Shown here: positions 39,501 through 48,189 of the stretch, in pieces
Numbering within the stretch: position 1 is the first letter of the stretch
Layout: every line of letters begins with the position of its first letter
Source: Flectobacillus longus
GTDB taxonomy: Bacteria; Bacteroidota; Bacteroidia; Cytophagales; Spirosomataceae
NCBI RefSeq assembly: GCF_030056705.1
Contig: NZ_JASHIC010000022.1
Span: 88,434-152,433 of the forward strand
DNA: 64,000 bases
Direction of reading: 5' to 3'
Notes under the pieces: generated by a model
Seen by the model: only the letters and a program-made list of their open reading frames with translations
Told to the model about the DNA's origin: nothing
Databases searched by the model: none
Program-made: the position numbers and the translations under genes

Positions 39501-41709
39501 TGAAGTAGCCGTGAAGTTTAAAGTTCTATTCACTTCATTCAATTTTGATGTGGGTTTCCAAGTAGGTGACGATTGCGTGGTGGTTGGTGGTTCTGATCAC
39601 ACCACAGAAGAAAATTTAATCAATACCTTTTATCCCTCTAATCTTCAGGAAGTAAATCCTGATGTAATACCTAGTGTTAGCTGTAGTTATGATTTAGAAC
39701 GTGAAACCATACTTCCCGACATTAGTGGTCGCTTCAGAATTAAAGTGATGGATTATACTATGAATTCAATGTATGGCGCGATTTCAGGAACAATGAGCTT
39801 TAATGAAGCCGAACCAACTAAAGTTAGTTTTATTCCTAACCCTCCGTTGCCTGCGTTTACTCCAATTACTCAATATGTAAGATTTCAGGTGCAACAGTTT
39901 GAAAATGGAGACTGGAAACCATTTATGTACGAGGGCAAGGTATTGGAAGCTTCGAAATCATCTGCATTTATTGTAGTTAAGACTCGAGAGGAAATGAAGC
40001 AGGATGTTGATAACTCAGTACAAGTTGCAGAGAAAGAAGCCGAAAAGATTGTGGTAAAAGAAGAAGAAAAAGCGGAAGAAATAAAGCAGGAGGCTGTAAA
40101 GACCATCGATAACGTAGTTGCTGTAGCTGATAGTGCTGCCGATGCCTTAAAGGATGGCTGCGAAAAATGTACAGAGGCTGGAAAAGACTCTGTTACCACT
40201 ATTATCAAGGATCTTAAAGAGGATATCAAAGATGAGGCTCAAGAAGCTAAAAATAAAATTGACCAGATTGTTACCAAAGCCCTTGCAGATGTAAATGCAA
40301 GAATAGAACAAGCCAAAGCCGATGTGAATACTAACGCAAACTCCACCAAAAGTTTGATTGATAATGATGCTAATGTTTGTGAGCGAGAAATTCTTGCAAA
40401 AAATCAAGTACTAGCCACTAGTGTAAATCGACTATGCGACAATAATAATACCAGTAATTATAAGCCCTATAATAACGGTCGGGATAATAATTATTCAAAT
40501 TATAAAACTTTGAATTTAGATAATAGAAGCTACTATATTGATTGCTCTGACACTAAAAGTGAAATCAAAAAAATCCTTAAAGAATCAGCCGACGAAATCA
40601 ATAGAAACTATTTCCAAATCAGTGCAGCTCGTAGCGCCGAAGCTATTAAGCAAAATAAGGCTATCATGGACAAAGCTCAGCAAGATTGTGATGCAATCAT
40701 GGCAGCGGCGGCTGGTGCCACTCAGGAGGTTATTAATCAGCTAAGAGCTAGATGTATTGAATTAATTCAGAAGGCATTATCCGAATGTGAAAAAGTAGAT
40801 GGCTATGAGAACAAAACAGATATGTCTGCTTTAATTCAGCAGTTAACAGGTATTTCTTCTCCCGCTTTGGCTACAACGCCACCCCATACAACTGGCTCTG
40901 GAGATAGTGGAAACACCAATACCACACCTCCAACCATAGACAGACCAACTACTGGTACCTCTACTGGTAGTACTACTTTTGTGGACGAAAGTGATAATGC
41001 AGGCTCAATTATAGGTGGTGGTACTTCTGGTACTATCTCTACTCCATATACCTCACCTACACCAATAGTTCCTGTTGATTACTCAAGTGACATCAATGAT
41101 AATTTGCCTTCGGGAATACCCAACAACGATTTGTATGCCCAACAATTGTATTGGCAACAGCAACAAGATGAACAAGCTGCTCGCTTGCAACAAATAGCTG
41201 AAGAAAATCAACGTCGATTGGAACAAGAGGAAATACAACGACAACAGCAAGAAGCAATTCGTTTGGCCGAGCAACAGCGTCTTGAAGAACTTTCACGTCA
41301 GCAAGAGTACGAACGCGAGCAAGAAGTTCGTAGGCAACAGCAAGAACAGCAACGATTATTTGAGCTACAACAACAAGAACTAGAAAATCAAAGAGTCGCT
41401 GTTGAAAGACAAAAGGCTGAGCAGGAAGCTATTCAACAAGAAGAACTCCGTCAAATTGAGCAAGATAATATACGTATTGCCAAGCAAAAGCAAATGGAAG
41501 AAGAAGCTCAATTAGCAGAAACTACCCGACTCGCTCAATTACAAGCAGAACAGCTACGCTTGCAACAGCTTCAAGCTCAACAAGCTGCTCAGTTGGCAGC
41601 TCAGCAAGCCGCCTACGAAAAAGAACAGGCCATTCTGCGTCGACGAGAAATGTCAGATGATGTCTATCAACCCGTGAGACGAATCTTTGAGATTGCAGAA
41701 GAATATTAG
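36559..41709 (+). CDS. Very large exported protein with beta-rich body and coiled-coil/Q-E-rich tail
   Basis: A 1716-aa protein with signal peptide MNRFLLIILSIFIANRIAWA. Residues about 30-1140 are beta-rich, glycine-rich and repetitive (GxGxGFxVK-type strands), with no catalytic motif I recognise. From about 1142 to 1290 there is a highly charged coiled coil (EKEAEKIVVKEEEKAEEIKQ), then a low-complexity Asn/Thr/Ser/Gly linker. From about 1524 to 1700 there is a Q/E/R/A-rich helix resembling the TolA periplasmic stalk. There is no T9SS domain. It may span the periplasm or form a fibre used by the operon's toxin. The family is unknown to me. Confidence 0.65.
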   Translation: MNRFLLIILSIFIANRIAWAHVSENEGMLPVKEYSLSDCEKYGLKPVDFGNGQLLMPKNDGINYFVDVNSKYTPQKVTAEDVRNTIDKLRKAGKVVNDILNVHLVSDLPVVIQKELNGVSYDILLNALVFTPTGNSISMNAMISTSDNYFAFEGQNIRFTGQGGIESGSLNLMLDNNPGISNVQLGSKLSLKITGGGFSFGCNGFEDFSIIGKVIFDRSLIVPENTNGDIITGNVQSDFRLEHVRDFNDLIIDISMQPFQLPNMVGYGFQVKNAIIDLSSQANASNFLLPAEYTSAVDGPLWKGVSIGNIEVRFPKEYKNRTTKKRIIIGANNLLIDKNGLSGEIYGKNIMQIKDGDLNGWDYSLDDARIVLVKNQVKSGTLEGQIRLSISNENRLLGYHAVIDPTRNYYNFTVSTDKNLEFEFLKASQVTLKPSSSVSLTLENGEFVASAMLHGQLDITASQVSLERYDFERLFISTRAPYLSIGYFGGGSGKEYKLGGFPISIQSPIIGVSNNEVSVGFGVKVNLDNIGIEATGGFTIQGIFVSENNRHFWRNKRFALNKLSVSADLAVGHFAGEIDFFQDDPIYGNGFGGAVKLSLNTPSEMEIAAMAVFGKTQDRYWMVDGELSSGGGIAGLSINLLAGSLYKHMKAVPNARGPRTITGAVYAPDFSIGWGGRFGIGFQASTAFGGMAAFEIETRADGSLRQIGFIGTAAIAGSDAMVNQSAVREKYYLLCNDSVLSAVGGVTSQLENDPNGTDTRAVSEKFSIPTNLTGFTVSVIMKINFDDHSFYGKVGANVSVANTIQLQGVGAFLFAPNIWFVHIGEPPLSDRIIVLLPSLPQIDGYLMLGHGIPELPNPEPNVFTKYPNAGQRNRLNGDAAILGKGIAFGAGLQVAAGGDYKIIRWDVGARIGLDVMLMRYPDGAYCEGRFGEGIGIKNWRAAAQVYILGWFHAAAFGANVLSVELGAMLRGAAPNPTYGQGEVAVKFKVLFTSFNFDVGFQVGDDCVVVGGSDHTTEENLINTFYPSNLQEVNPDVIPSVSCSYDLERETILPDISGRFRIKVMDYTMNSMYGAISGTMSFNEAEPTKVSFIPNPPLPAFTPITQYVRFQVQQFENGDWKPFMYEGKVLEASKSSAFIVVKTREEMKQDVDNSVQVAEKEAEKIVVKEEEKAEEIKQEAVKTIDNVVAVADSAADALKDGCEKCTEAGKDSVTTIIKDLKEDIKDEAQEAKNKIDQIVTKALADVNARIEQAKADVNTNANSTKSLIDNDANVCEREILAKNQVLATSVNRLCDNNNTSNYKPYNNGRDNNYSNYKTLNLDNRSYYIDCSDTKSEIKKILKESADEINRNYFQISAARSAEAIKQNKAIMDKAQQDCDAIMAAAAGATQEVINQLRARCIELIQKALSECEKVDGYENKTDMSALIQQLTGISSPALATTPPHTTGSGDSGNTNTTPPTIDRPTTGTSTGSTTFVDESDNAGSIIGGGTSGTISTPYTSPTPIVPVDYSSDINDNLPSGIPNNDLYAQQLYWQQQQDEQAARLQQIAEENQRRLEQEEIQRQQQEAIRLAEQQRLEELSRQQEYEREQEVRRQQQEQQRLFELQQQELENQRVAVERQKAEQEAIQQEELRQIEQDNIRIAKQKQMEEEAQLAETTRLAQLQAEQLRLQQLQAQQAAQLAAQQAAYEKEQAILRRREMSDDVYQPVRRIFEIAEEY

Positions 41710-41735
41710 AATATCTTTTTGAGCTAAGAATGAGG

Positions 41736-41774
41736 TACATAAGCTCGTAGGAGATACTTCCTGCGAGCTTATGT
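41736..41774 (+). other. Hairpin inside the operon, upstream of the Fn3 gene
   Basis: The arms TACATAAGCTCGTAGGA and TCCTGCGAGCTTATGTA form a 17-bp stem with one G-T pair and a 6-base loop. It is not followed by a T run, so it is more likely an RNA-processing or partial attenuation site than a strong terminator. It is in the only long gap (137 bp) of the operon. Confidence 0.5.
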
Positions 41775-41846
41775 ATCAATCAACTGCTTTAGAATTACAA
41801 CATACACTTGCTATCAAATTTAGGTGTTAGCAACCTAACCAAGATT

Positions 41847-43871
41847 ATGATAAAAAAACTTGCTATTTTTTGTATATGCGTGCTTTGGACTTGTGTGGTA
41901 CAAGCCCAAAGTAAAGATGTTGGAATGATTGCAAAAGTCGAAAAAGGAAAAATTATCCTTCGATGGATGCCCCTTAACTACAAGGCTTGGAAAGAAGGTA
42001 ACGAGGAAGGTTATACTCTCTTAAGAAGAACCATTGCTAAAGCTGGTAAACCTCAAAATGATGCCCCTTTCCTAGTACTTACCCCTCAAAAGCGTAAGCC
42101 TTTGGCTCAGCCATTTTGGGAAAATATGGGTAAAAATAATAAGTTTGCTCATGTGGCAGGCAAGCTTTTGTATGAGCCAGTACCCAGCCATGATACTACT
42201 GCTCAAAACCTCAACTTTGCCCTTTGTATGCAAATGAGCTGTATGTCTACAAGCATTGCCAATGGCTTGGGGATGTTATTTGAGGATAAATTAGTGGCTT
42301 CCGACGAAGAGTATCAATATGCACTAGTACTTTCAGGCAAAAAACTCGTTTTCCTCGAAGTAAATGCTGCTAAAATTACACGCCTCAAAGCTCCTGCAAA
42401 TCTTTATGGGGAGTATTCACAAGGGGAGTTTTTTATGCGTTGGCAAATGACTGATGCCCTTATGCATACGGCCTATATACTTGAACGCTCCGATGACGGG
42501 GGTATCACTTTCAAAGCTCCCGATCCAAACCCTATCCTAATTTCCCAAGAACCTGACTCTTTGGGTAGGGTGTTTGTGTCAAAATTGGATAAATTACCTA
42601 AGCTATATCAAAACTATTTCTATCGAGTACGTGCGGTTACTCCTTTTGGTCAGCTATCCGAGCCATCTAATGTATTAAGAGTATATGGTTATAAAGACAA
42701 ATTGCCACTACCTAAACTCAGCACACATATTACCCCCAAAGGTGTATTGTTACAATGGAGTTTTCCAGATTCGTTACTCAACGACATTCAGGGTTTTAAG
42801 ATTTTGCGTGCCAAAAAGCTAGGTGAGAAATACTATCAGTTATCTCCCAAAATGCTGTCTCGCAAATCCAGAAGCTTTGTGGATTCCTTACCTCTTAATA
42901 GTGCTTATTATCGTGTTGCATTGCTTGACTATGGTGGCAAAGAAGTGACTTCCTATCCCGAAATGGTGATATTGGACGATACACTACCACCTGATCAACC
43001 ACGTTGGTACAAACCCATCGTGTCGCCCAAAGGTATTGTAAAGCTCAGATGGAAGGCTCACAAAGAAAGTGACTTTTATGGCTATAGTATTTTTAGAGGT
43101 GATACCAAAACACATGAGTTTAGTATCATTACTCGACGAATGATTCAGGATACCGTTTATAACGATACCTTATCGCTCAATTTACTCAATAAAAATGTTT
43201 ATTATACTATTGTAGCCTACGACAAACGACTTAATGCGTCTACTCATGCCGATACTATATTGGTTAAGCGACCTGATATTATACCTCCTTCAGCTCCTAA
43301 TTTTACCAATTATGTGTTGAGCGACACCAGTATTGTTTTGCACTGGGAAAATAGTCCATCTGCCGATTTGTTTCAGACCCTGCTTTTACGAAAAAACACC
43401 AAGGATACCAGTTATAGTATGTTGGATTGTTTTATGGCAAACGAAAACCTTAAAAGCTTTACCGATTATTCTGCCCAACCTAATACCGAATACGAATACC
43501 GCTTGGTGGCTTACGACGATGCGGGACTCAGTAATAAAGAACCTTGTAAAATACAGTTAAGCTTATTGGATTTAGGTTTTGGTGCAAGTATCAAAGACCT
43601 AACTATCACAGGCGATAGCCTTACTCGGAAAATTGTCTTTAGCTGGAAATACCAACATCCAGCTATCGATAAATTTTTGATTTACCGAAAAAAAGGAAAT
43701 GGCTATCTGTCTGAGTATAAATATGTCCCAGCCAGTGTACGCAATTTTGAAGAAACCCAAGTGCTATTGGATGTACCATACAGTTATGCCATCATGGCAC
43801 TTTATAAAGATGGTCGCACAAGTAAACTCAGCCGTAGCGTAAGTATCACCTTATCTAGTCCACAGAAATGA
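41847..43871 (+). CDS. Exported fibronectin type III repeat protein
   Basis: A 674-aa protein. The ATG at 41847 gives a clean signal peptide (MIKKLAIFCICVLWTCVVQA); an upstream TTG does not. The body contains about five Fn3-like units, recognised by LRWxxxxxxDFYGYSIFRG, YYTIVAYDKRLNAS, IVLHWENSPSADLF and YEYRLVAYDDAGLSNKEP. It has no enzymatic motif and no T9SS domain. Its stop overlaps the start of the toxin gene (ATGA), so the two are translationally coupled and probably act together. It may be a structural partner or chaperone-like scaffold for the toxin. Confidence 0.75.
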   Translation: MIKKLAIFCICVLWTCVVQAQSKDVGMIAKVEKGKIILRWMPLNYKAWKEGNEEGYTLLRRTIAKAGKPQNDAPFLVLTPQKRKPLAQPFWENMGKNNKFAHVAGKLLYEPVPSHDTTAQNLNFALCMQMSCMSTSIANGLGMLFEDKLVASDEEYQYALVLSGKKLVFLEVNAAKITRLKAPANLYGEYSQGEFFMRWQMTDALMHTAYILERSDDGGITFKAPDPNPILISQEPDSLGRVFVSKLDKLPKLYQNYFYRVRAVTPFGQLSEPSNVLRVYGYKDKLPLPKLSTHITPKGVLLQWSFPDSLLNDIQGFKILRAKKLGEKYYQLSPKMLSRKSRSFVDSLPLNSAYYRVALLDYGGKEVTSYPEMVILDDTLPPDQPRWYKPIVSPKGIVKLRWKAHKESDFYGYSIFRGDTKTHEFSIITRRMIQDTVYNDTLSLNLLNKNVYYTIVAYDKRLNASTHADTILVKRPDIIPPSAPNFTNYVLSDTSIVLHWENSPSADLFQTLLLRKNTKDTSYSMLDCFMANENLKSFTDYSAQPNTEYEYRLVAYDDAGLSNKEPCKIQLSLLDLGFGASIKDLTITGDSLTRKIVFSWKYQHPAIDKFLIYRKKGNGYLSEYKYVPASVRNFEETQVLLDVPYSYAIMALYKDGRTSKLSRSVSITLSSPQK

Positions 43872-46800
43872 AACACCTATCCAAAATCCTATTATTGTGT
43901 TGGGTACTATTGATAAGTAGTCTAAAAATCATTGCTCAAAACTATCCTGTACAATGTACCCCCATTGTGAGTCCTCCCTATAGTTTGTCTTGGACAGACT
44001 ATGCCACAAGCACCGAGAAATTTAAGGTGTATCTGTTGCTCAAAGACCTTGAGAAACCCTCAGTAGAAGTTACGATTCGTATTCGACTCAAAGGTTTAGG
44101 GGTAGTACTCGAAAACATTCCTGATTTTGTTAGCACCAAGCCCATAGTGCTACAGCCTGGCATACCCCAAATTCTTTCTGGAGCACAGCTCTCTGATAAC
44201 TTTAGTGCCGACAATCTAGTGGCTCAGGGTATTACTCTAGAGGAGCTCTATCAAGGTACAAACCTTCCTGCTGGCTTTTATCAGTGGGAAGTAACGGCCT
44301 ATTTGCCCGACCAACGACAAGTATCTAATACAGGAGTAACCTTAATGACGGTGTTTCGGGCACAACCTCCTACCATTACCTATCCTGCCAACAATGCGAT
44401 ACTACCCAATACGGGCTTTCAGAGTATCAATTTTACGTGGGTGTCCAACAGCTATTATTCTGTAAACACGGCACAAGGTACTTTGTACCGATTACGACTA
44501 TACGAAATCCCTGAAGAGGACGAAGACACCGACCCTAATGTGGTGGTCAACGCTGGAATATTACCAGTGTTTATGACGGAGGTATTGGCTACCAATTACC
44601 TCTATAGTAGTAGCGACCCCGTACTTACGCCAGGCAAACGCTATTCGCTGCAAGTGCAGGCGATGGATGTCAATGGCTATGACCAGTTCGAAAACAATGG
44701 TTTTAGCCAAGTAGTAGCCTTTACCTATGGCACTCAGGGGCAATTAGCCACTCAGCGATGCCTGCGTCCTCAGGAGGTATCTATCGAGCCCGTAGGCGAT
44801 GCTGGCGTAGTAGTATCATGGACTAACCCCAACGCCGAAGTATTAGACTATACGCTGAGCTATCGCAAGACAACCGATGACCAGTGGATAGAAAAACAAA
44901 CCTCCGAGTCGAGTTACACACTCTTGCAATTGCCAGCCTCATCGTATGAGTTTAAGGTATTGGCACGCTGTAGTTATGTAAGTAAAAGTAGCTTTAGCCA
45001 GCCACAAGGTTACATCATAGCGCAGGAGCCTATCGACAGCACAATGCAGATAAACCCTCCTAGTAATACCATTGACGAGGATACCGACTATACCAGCGAA
45101 ACCTATACTGTTAGCGATAGTAACCCAAGCCAGCAGTATCCACCAGCAGTATATCAGGCCGAAACACCCTCAAGCACCACCATCGATATCTTGAACAAAC
45201 CAATAAGGATTGTGTATGAGACTTCGAGTTTACCCGATAGCCTCAAAAAGAGCCTACCAAGTGGTGGAGCTTTACCACAATTATCCTCTAACGCTACAGT
45301 AGAGGAGCTGAAGACAGCACTCAATACCTCAAAGATAGACTGCGCCAGTTATCTAGCTGGCTACACCTGCGGACAGCATGACGCCCCTTCAGTGCCTTCA
45401 GGAGACATTATCCAAGTAAAAACAGGGGACGAAATAGCGATAAACTCCATTGCCTTTGAGGTAGTAGACCTCGATGGCTCAGGTAATGGCAAAGGTATTG
45501 TGAAAGTGCCGATGTTCAAAAACGCTAAACTTGGGGTTGACTTTAAGAACATCAAAATAGCCAAAGGTGGCTGTGTCGTAGCAGGGCAGGCAGAATTATC
45601 TCATATCGATGTAGCCTTACTCAGCGAAGAACAACGCAGAAAGTTGGCAGAAATCTATGCTTCCTACAACCTAGCCCTTACCGTGGCTGACTCGCTAGCA
45701 CCAGAGATATCTGAGACGATCAATTCATTGTCAGACCTGTACAAAAAAATAGCTGAAAAAACTCAGGCTATTTTAGACAAAGTAAACTCTGGAATGAAGA
45801 TCAGTAGTGCTGAACAAAAGAAACTGGAGGTTATGAAAAAAAGTGCAAAAGATATTGTCGAAAAACAAGTAATGTATTTTACGGAACGATTTGGGAAAAA
45901 TGGTTCAGAGGAAATTATCAACCTGATTAATACATCAAGTCAGAGTTGTATGTGTCAACAATATATTGCTCCATCTACCCCATCCAAAGGACCTAACGCA
46001 GAATTAGAAGAATGTTTTTTTTATAGTGAAGATTGTACTAAATGCTTACAAGAAGATATAAAAAAACAACAAGAAATGGTTACATTATCAAAAGCAATGG
46101 AAGACAAGTTAAATGCTATTAAGGGGCAAAAAATGGAATGTGGATGTGGCTGGAACAGTATAAAGTTAATATGGCAAAGCGTAGGAGATAATGGTGATTG
46201 TGAAGAAATCGTTAAGGTAATGAATAAGTTTAAAGAAGATTTACAAACATCAGGTACGGCAACAGTTAAAATTCAATATATGCCCTTTGATACCAACAAA
46301 CCCCTTGGACAGATATCTATTGGAGATATTTGTATTGATAATTTTAGTTTGGAGTTATTACCCCATGATGCATCAGGAGTACAAGTATACTCTAGCAAAA
46401 AAGACCAATATGATGATTCAGCAGTTAAAATATCAGGTAATAGCCTAATATTTAATGACTATCAATCTCCAACCACTAAAACTTTAACCCTTAAAACCGA
46501 CAATAATGATCAAACAATCCTAGTTGAAAAATGGCTATTTGAGAAGGTGTTCTTCAACAAAGTAAATTCTAATAACGAAAGTAATGATTTGAAGTATCAA
46601 AGTGGACGAGAATATGGATGGCTCTCCGCTTCTCAAGAATCTCAAAATCCTTGCGATATTGGATATGATGAAGCAGGTGGGTGTAGTTATGGGAAACATC
46701 AAATGGCCGTTAGGACTGGAAAAATTAATGAATTTTTCCTTTGGTTATCTGTAAATTATAAAAATGATTTAAAAGAAACTTATAAAGATATAACAGAGGA

Positions 46801-47359
46801 AGCTATTAACTTGGCAAAAGATGCTAGCTCAAGAAACGAATGTAAAAATTGTAAATTTACTCAGGTATTTAATAAATTTTGTAACGATGATAAATTTATA
46901 AGTTTAGCTCATAAATTTATTGCTGAAAGAAACTATAAACCAGTGTATGATAAAATAATTAGTAACTTTGGCGACACTAAATTATTCAAAAACTTAAATT
47001 CTCAAGATGAAGAATCTTTAAAAGAAATGTGTTATTCACTTGGAGTTCAGCATGGAGGAGCTTTTAGGGTTTTTGAAATGGCACTCTTAAAGGATTATAC
47101 TAATTGTTCAGAATCAGATATATTAGATACTCAAAGTTCTGATTGTTCTGCTTCTAAGTTTCCTAAAGCAAATCCATTAAAATCAGAGAAAGATGAAATG
47201 ATTATAAATGCGAATAAACTTACAATGACAGAATATATCAAAAGAGTTTATGCTGCTAGAAAATTGTATGTAAAAATGAATAAAGTTGAAGGTTGGAAAA
47301 ATATGGTAAGAAATAGATATAAAACTGAAGAAAATGAAATTTTTGATAAGATTTATTAA
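43868..47359 (+). CDS. Full-length polymorphic toxin C0: TANFOR/Fn3 N-terminus with cell-wall-hydrolase-like C-terminus
   Basis: A 1163-aa exported protein with signal peptide MKHLSKILLLCWVLLISSL. Residues 25-170 match what I recall as the TANFOR domain (NYPVQCTPIVSPPYSL, LPAGFYQWEVTAYL). An Fn3 domain lies at about 300-385. The pre-toxin block from about 505 (GDEIAINSIAFEVVDLDG, then QAELSHIDVALLSEEQ) is copied in the cassettes downstream. A second conserved block begins at about 811 (LGQISIGDICIDNFSLEL). From about 890 the sequence is unique: YGWLSASQESQNPCDIGYD then GGCSYGKHQMAVRTGKINEF resembles a lysozyme-like peptidoglycan hydrolase family. The immunity gene overlaps its 3' end by 26 bp. 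Toxin function is inferred from architecture; the export route past the outer membrane is unknown. Confidence 0.8.
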   Translation: MKHLSKILLLCWVLLISSLKIIAQNYPVQCTPIVSPPYSLSWTDYATSTEKFKVYLLLKDLEKPSVEVTIRIRLKGLGVVLENIPDFVSTKPIVLQPGIPQILSGAQLSDNFSADNLVAQGITLEELYQGTNLPAGFYQWEVTAYLPDQRQVSNTGVTLMTVFRAQPPTITYPANNAILPNTGFQSINFTWVSNSYYSVNTAQGTLYRLRLYEIPEEDEDTDPNVVVNAGILPVFMTEVLATNYLYSSSDPVLTPGKRYSLQVQAMDVNGYDQFENNGFSQVVAFTYGTQGQLATQRCLRPQEVSIEPVGDAGVVVSWTNPNAEVLDYTLSYRKTTDDQWIEKQTSESSYTLLQLPASSYEFKVLARCSYVSKSSFSQPQGYIIAQEPIDSTMQINPPSNTIDEDTDYTSETYTVSDSNPSQQYPPAVYQAETPSSTTIDILNKPIRIVYETSSLPDSLKKSLPSGGALPQLSSNATVEELKTALNTSKIDCASYLAGYTCGQHDAPSVPSGDIIQVKTGDEIAINSIAFEVVDLDGSGNGKGIVKVPMFKNAKLGVDFKNIKIAKGGCVVAGQAELSHIDVALLSEEQRRKLAEIYASYNLALTVADSLAPEISETINSLSDLYKKIAEKTQAILDKVNSGMKISSAEQKKLEVMKKSAKDIVEKQVMYFTERFGKNGSEEIINLINTSSQSCMCQQYIAPSTPSKGPNAELEECFFYSEDCTKCLQEDIKKQQEMVTLSKAMEDKLNAIKGQKMECGCGWNSIKLIWQSVGDNGDCEEIVKVMNKFKEDLQTSGTATVKIQYMPFDTNKPLGQISIGDICIDNFSLELLPHDASGVQVYSSKKDQYDDSAVKISGNSLIFNDYQSPTTKTLTLKTDNNDQTILVEKWLFEKVFFNKVNSNNESNDLKYQSGREYGWLSASQESQNPCDIGYDEAGGCSYGKHQMAVRTGKINEFFLWLSVNYKNDLKETYKDITEEAINLAKDASSRNECKNCKFTQVFNKFCNDDKFISLAHKFIAERNYKPVYDKIISNFGDTKLFKNLNSQDEESLKEMCYSLGVQHGGAFRVFEMALLKDYTNCSESDILDTQSSDCSASKFPKANPLKSEKDEMIINANKLTMTEYIKRVYAARKLYVKMNKVEGWKNMVRNRYKTEENEIFDKIY
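45218..45720 (+). repeat. Pre-toxin homology arm in C0 (parent copy)
   Basis: This part of the full-length gene recurs at the start of cassettes C1, C2, C5 and C8 (48190, 51616, 56279 and 62629 onward) with over 90% identity by eye. It ends at about the codons for SLAPEISETIN, after which the sequences diverge. Confidence 0.85.
46301..46547 (+). repeat. Second homology arm in C0, matched by cassette C7
   Basis: These 247 bp correspond colinearly to 60737-60983, with about a dozen mismatches by eye. The block encodes LGQISIGDICIDNFSLELLP through VEKWLFEK and ends exactly where the unique toxin domain begins. Confidence 0.88.
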
Positions 47360-48116
47360 TAAGGCTAAAATAGTTTTAGCTCTTACTTTTTCGGTAGTAA
47401 CTGTGAGTAAAGCACAAAGCATAGAGATTAAATACATTCCACTTCATATAACATATGAAGGCGATAGTATTTCTAAAAAAGCTGAAAATTTTACAATTAT
47501 TAATTATACACTTATTAATCCTTTAATTGCAAGACAAGTCTATGATAGATCGGAAAAAGAATTCGCTAAAATTAATTCAACTATCTCACATTCTAGAAAC
47601 AAATGTCAATCTATGATAGAGGCATATGTTTCCAAGAAAACTGATTCTACGTATTCAGGGATATTTTACAATACAAATTCAAATAAAAAAGAAAAAAATA
47701 TTAGGATAACCCCCAATTTATATAAAACTCAATTTGGGAATAATTTTATTTTCCATAGATGTGTTTGTGTTCCATCGAGCTTATTCGTTTTGGATAAAGA
47801 TTACCAAGAAATACTTTCAGAATTTAATCTGCCAGGAGGATATACCTTAGAAAAAAATGAAATTATTAGTAATTTTTTTTTAAATAAAGTAAACAATCTT
47901 AATCTAAAAGATAGTCTCTCAACTGATAAAATTTTAAAGGCTAGGATTTTAAAAGACAAAGTATATTTTTACTCTAGGCCCAATTTAATTACCAATATAT
48001 ATATCATCAAAGGCGATGAAGTAGAGGTATTAGAAGAGAAAGGAGAATGGCTCAAGATTCGTTATTATGGCAAAAAAAACATCGAAGGTTGGATAAAGCG
48101 AAGTGATGTAGATTAG
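47334..48116 (+). CDS. Exported immunity protein of C0, SH3-tailed
   Basis: A 260-aa protein that starts inside the 3' end of the toxin gene. An N-terminal signal peptide (MKFLIRFINKAKIVLALTFS to SKAQ) sends it to the periplasm, where a peptidoglycan-cleaving toxin would act. The central part is unique. The last 40 residues form a bacterial SH3-like domain (IIKGDEVEVLEEKGEWLKI then GWIKRSDVD) that is nearly identical in the immunity proteins of C5, C6 and C7. Placement directly after the toxin is the basis for the immunity call. Confidence 0.75.
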   Translation: MKFLIRFINKAKIVLALTFSVVTVSKAQSIEIKYIPLHITYEGDSISKKAENFTIINYTLINPLIARQVYDRSEKEFAKINSTISHSRNKCQSMIEAYVSKKTDSTYSGIFYNTNSNKKEKNIRITPNLYKTQFGNNFIFHRCVCVPSSLFVLDKDYQEILSEFNLPGGYTLEKNEIISNFFLNKVNNLNLKDSLSTDKILKARILKDKVYFYSRPNLITNIYIIKGDEVEVLEEKGEWLKIRYYGKKNIEGWIKRSDVD

Positions 48117-48180
48117 GTTTTCTAAGTAATGTTACAATAGTATTGTTACCCTTAACTCTTAGCGAGTTAAGGGTATTTTT
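48006..48180 (+). repeat. 3' homology arm of C0: SH3-tail coding sequence plus type-A terminator
   Basis: Colinear, without gaps, with 62431-62605 at the end of cassette C7. With the 5' arm at 46301-46547, it brackets a region that could be exchanged between C0 and C7. Confidence 0.85.
48148..48174 (+). terminator. Type-A terminator closing the C0 operon
   Basis: Eleven-base arms (ACCCTTAACTC and GAGTTAAGGGT) with loop TTAGC, followed by ATTTTTAT. Identical hairpins occur at 51574-51600 and 62573-62599. Confidence 0.9.
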
Positions 48181-48189
48181 ATAAATATT

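Noticed and set aside
41083..41779. Antisense open frames over the Q/E-rich tail
   Set aside because: They are by-products of CAA/GAA-rich codons on the coding strand and match no protein I recognise.
43868..47359. T9SS C-terminal sorting domain on the toxin
   Set aside because: The C-terminus is a unique toxin-like domain ending in a helical charged tail, without the YPNP-type start or the GVYFI-type end of T9SS domains.
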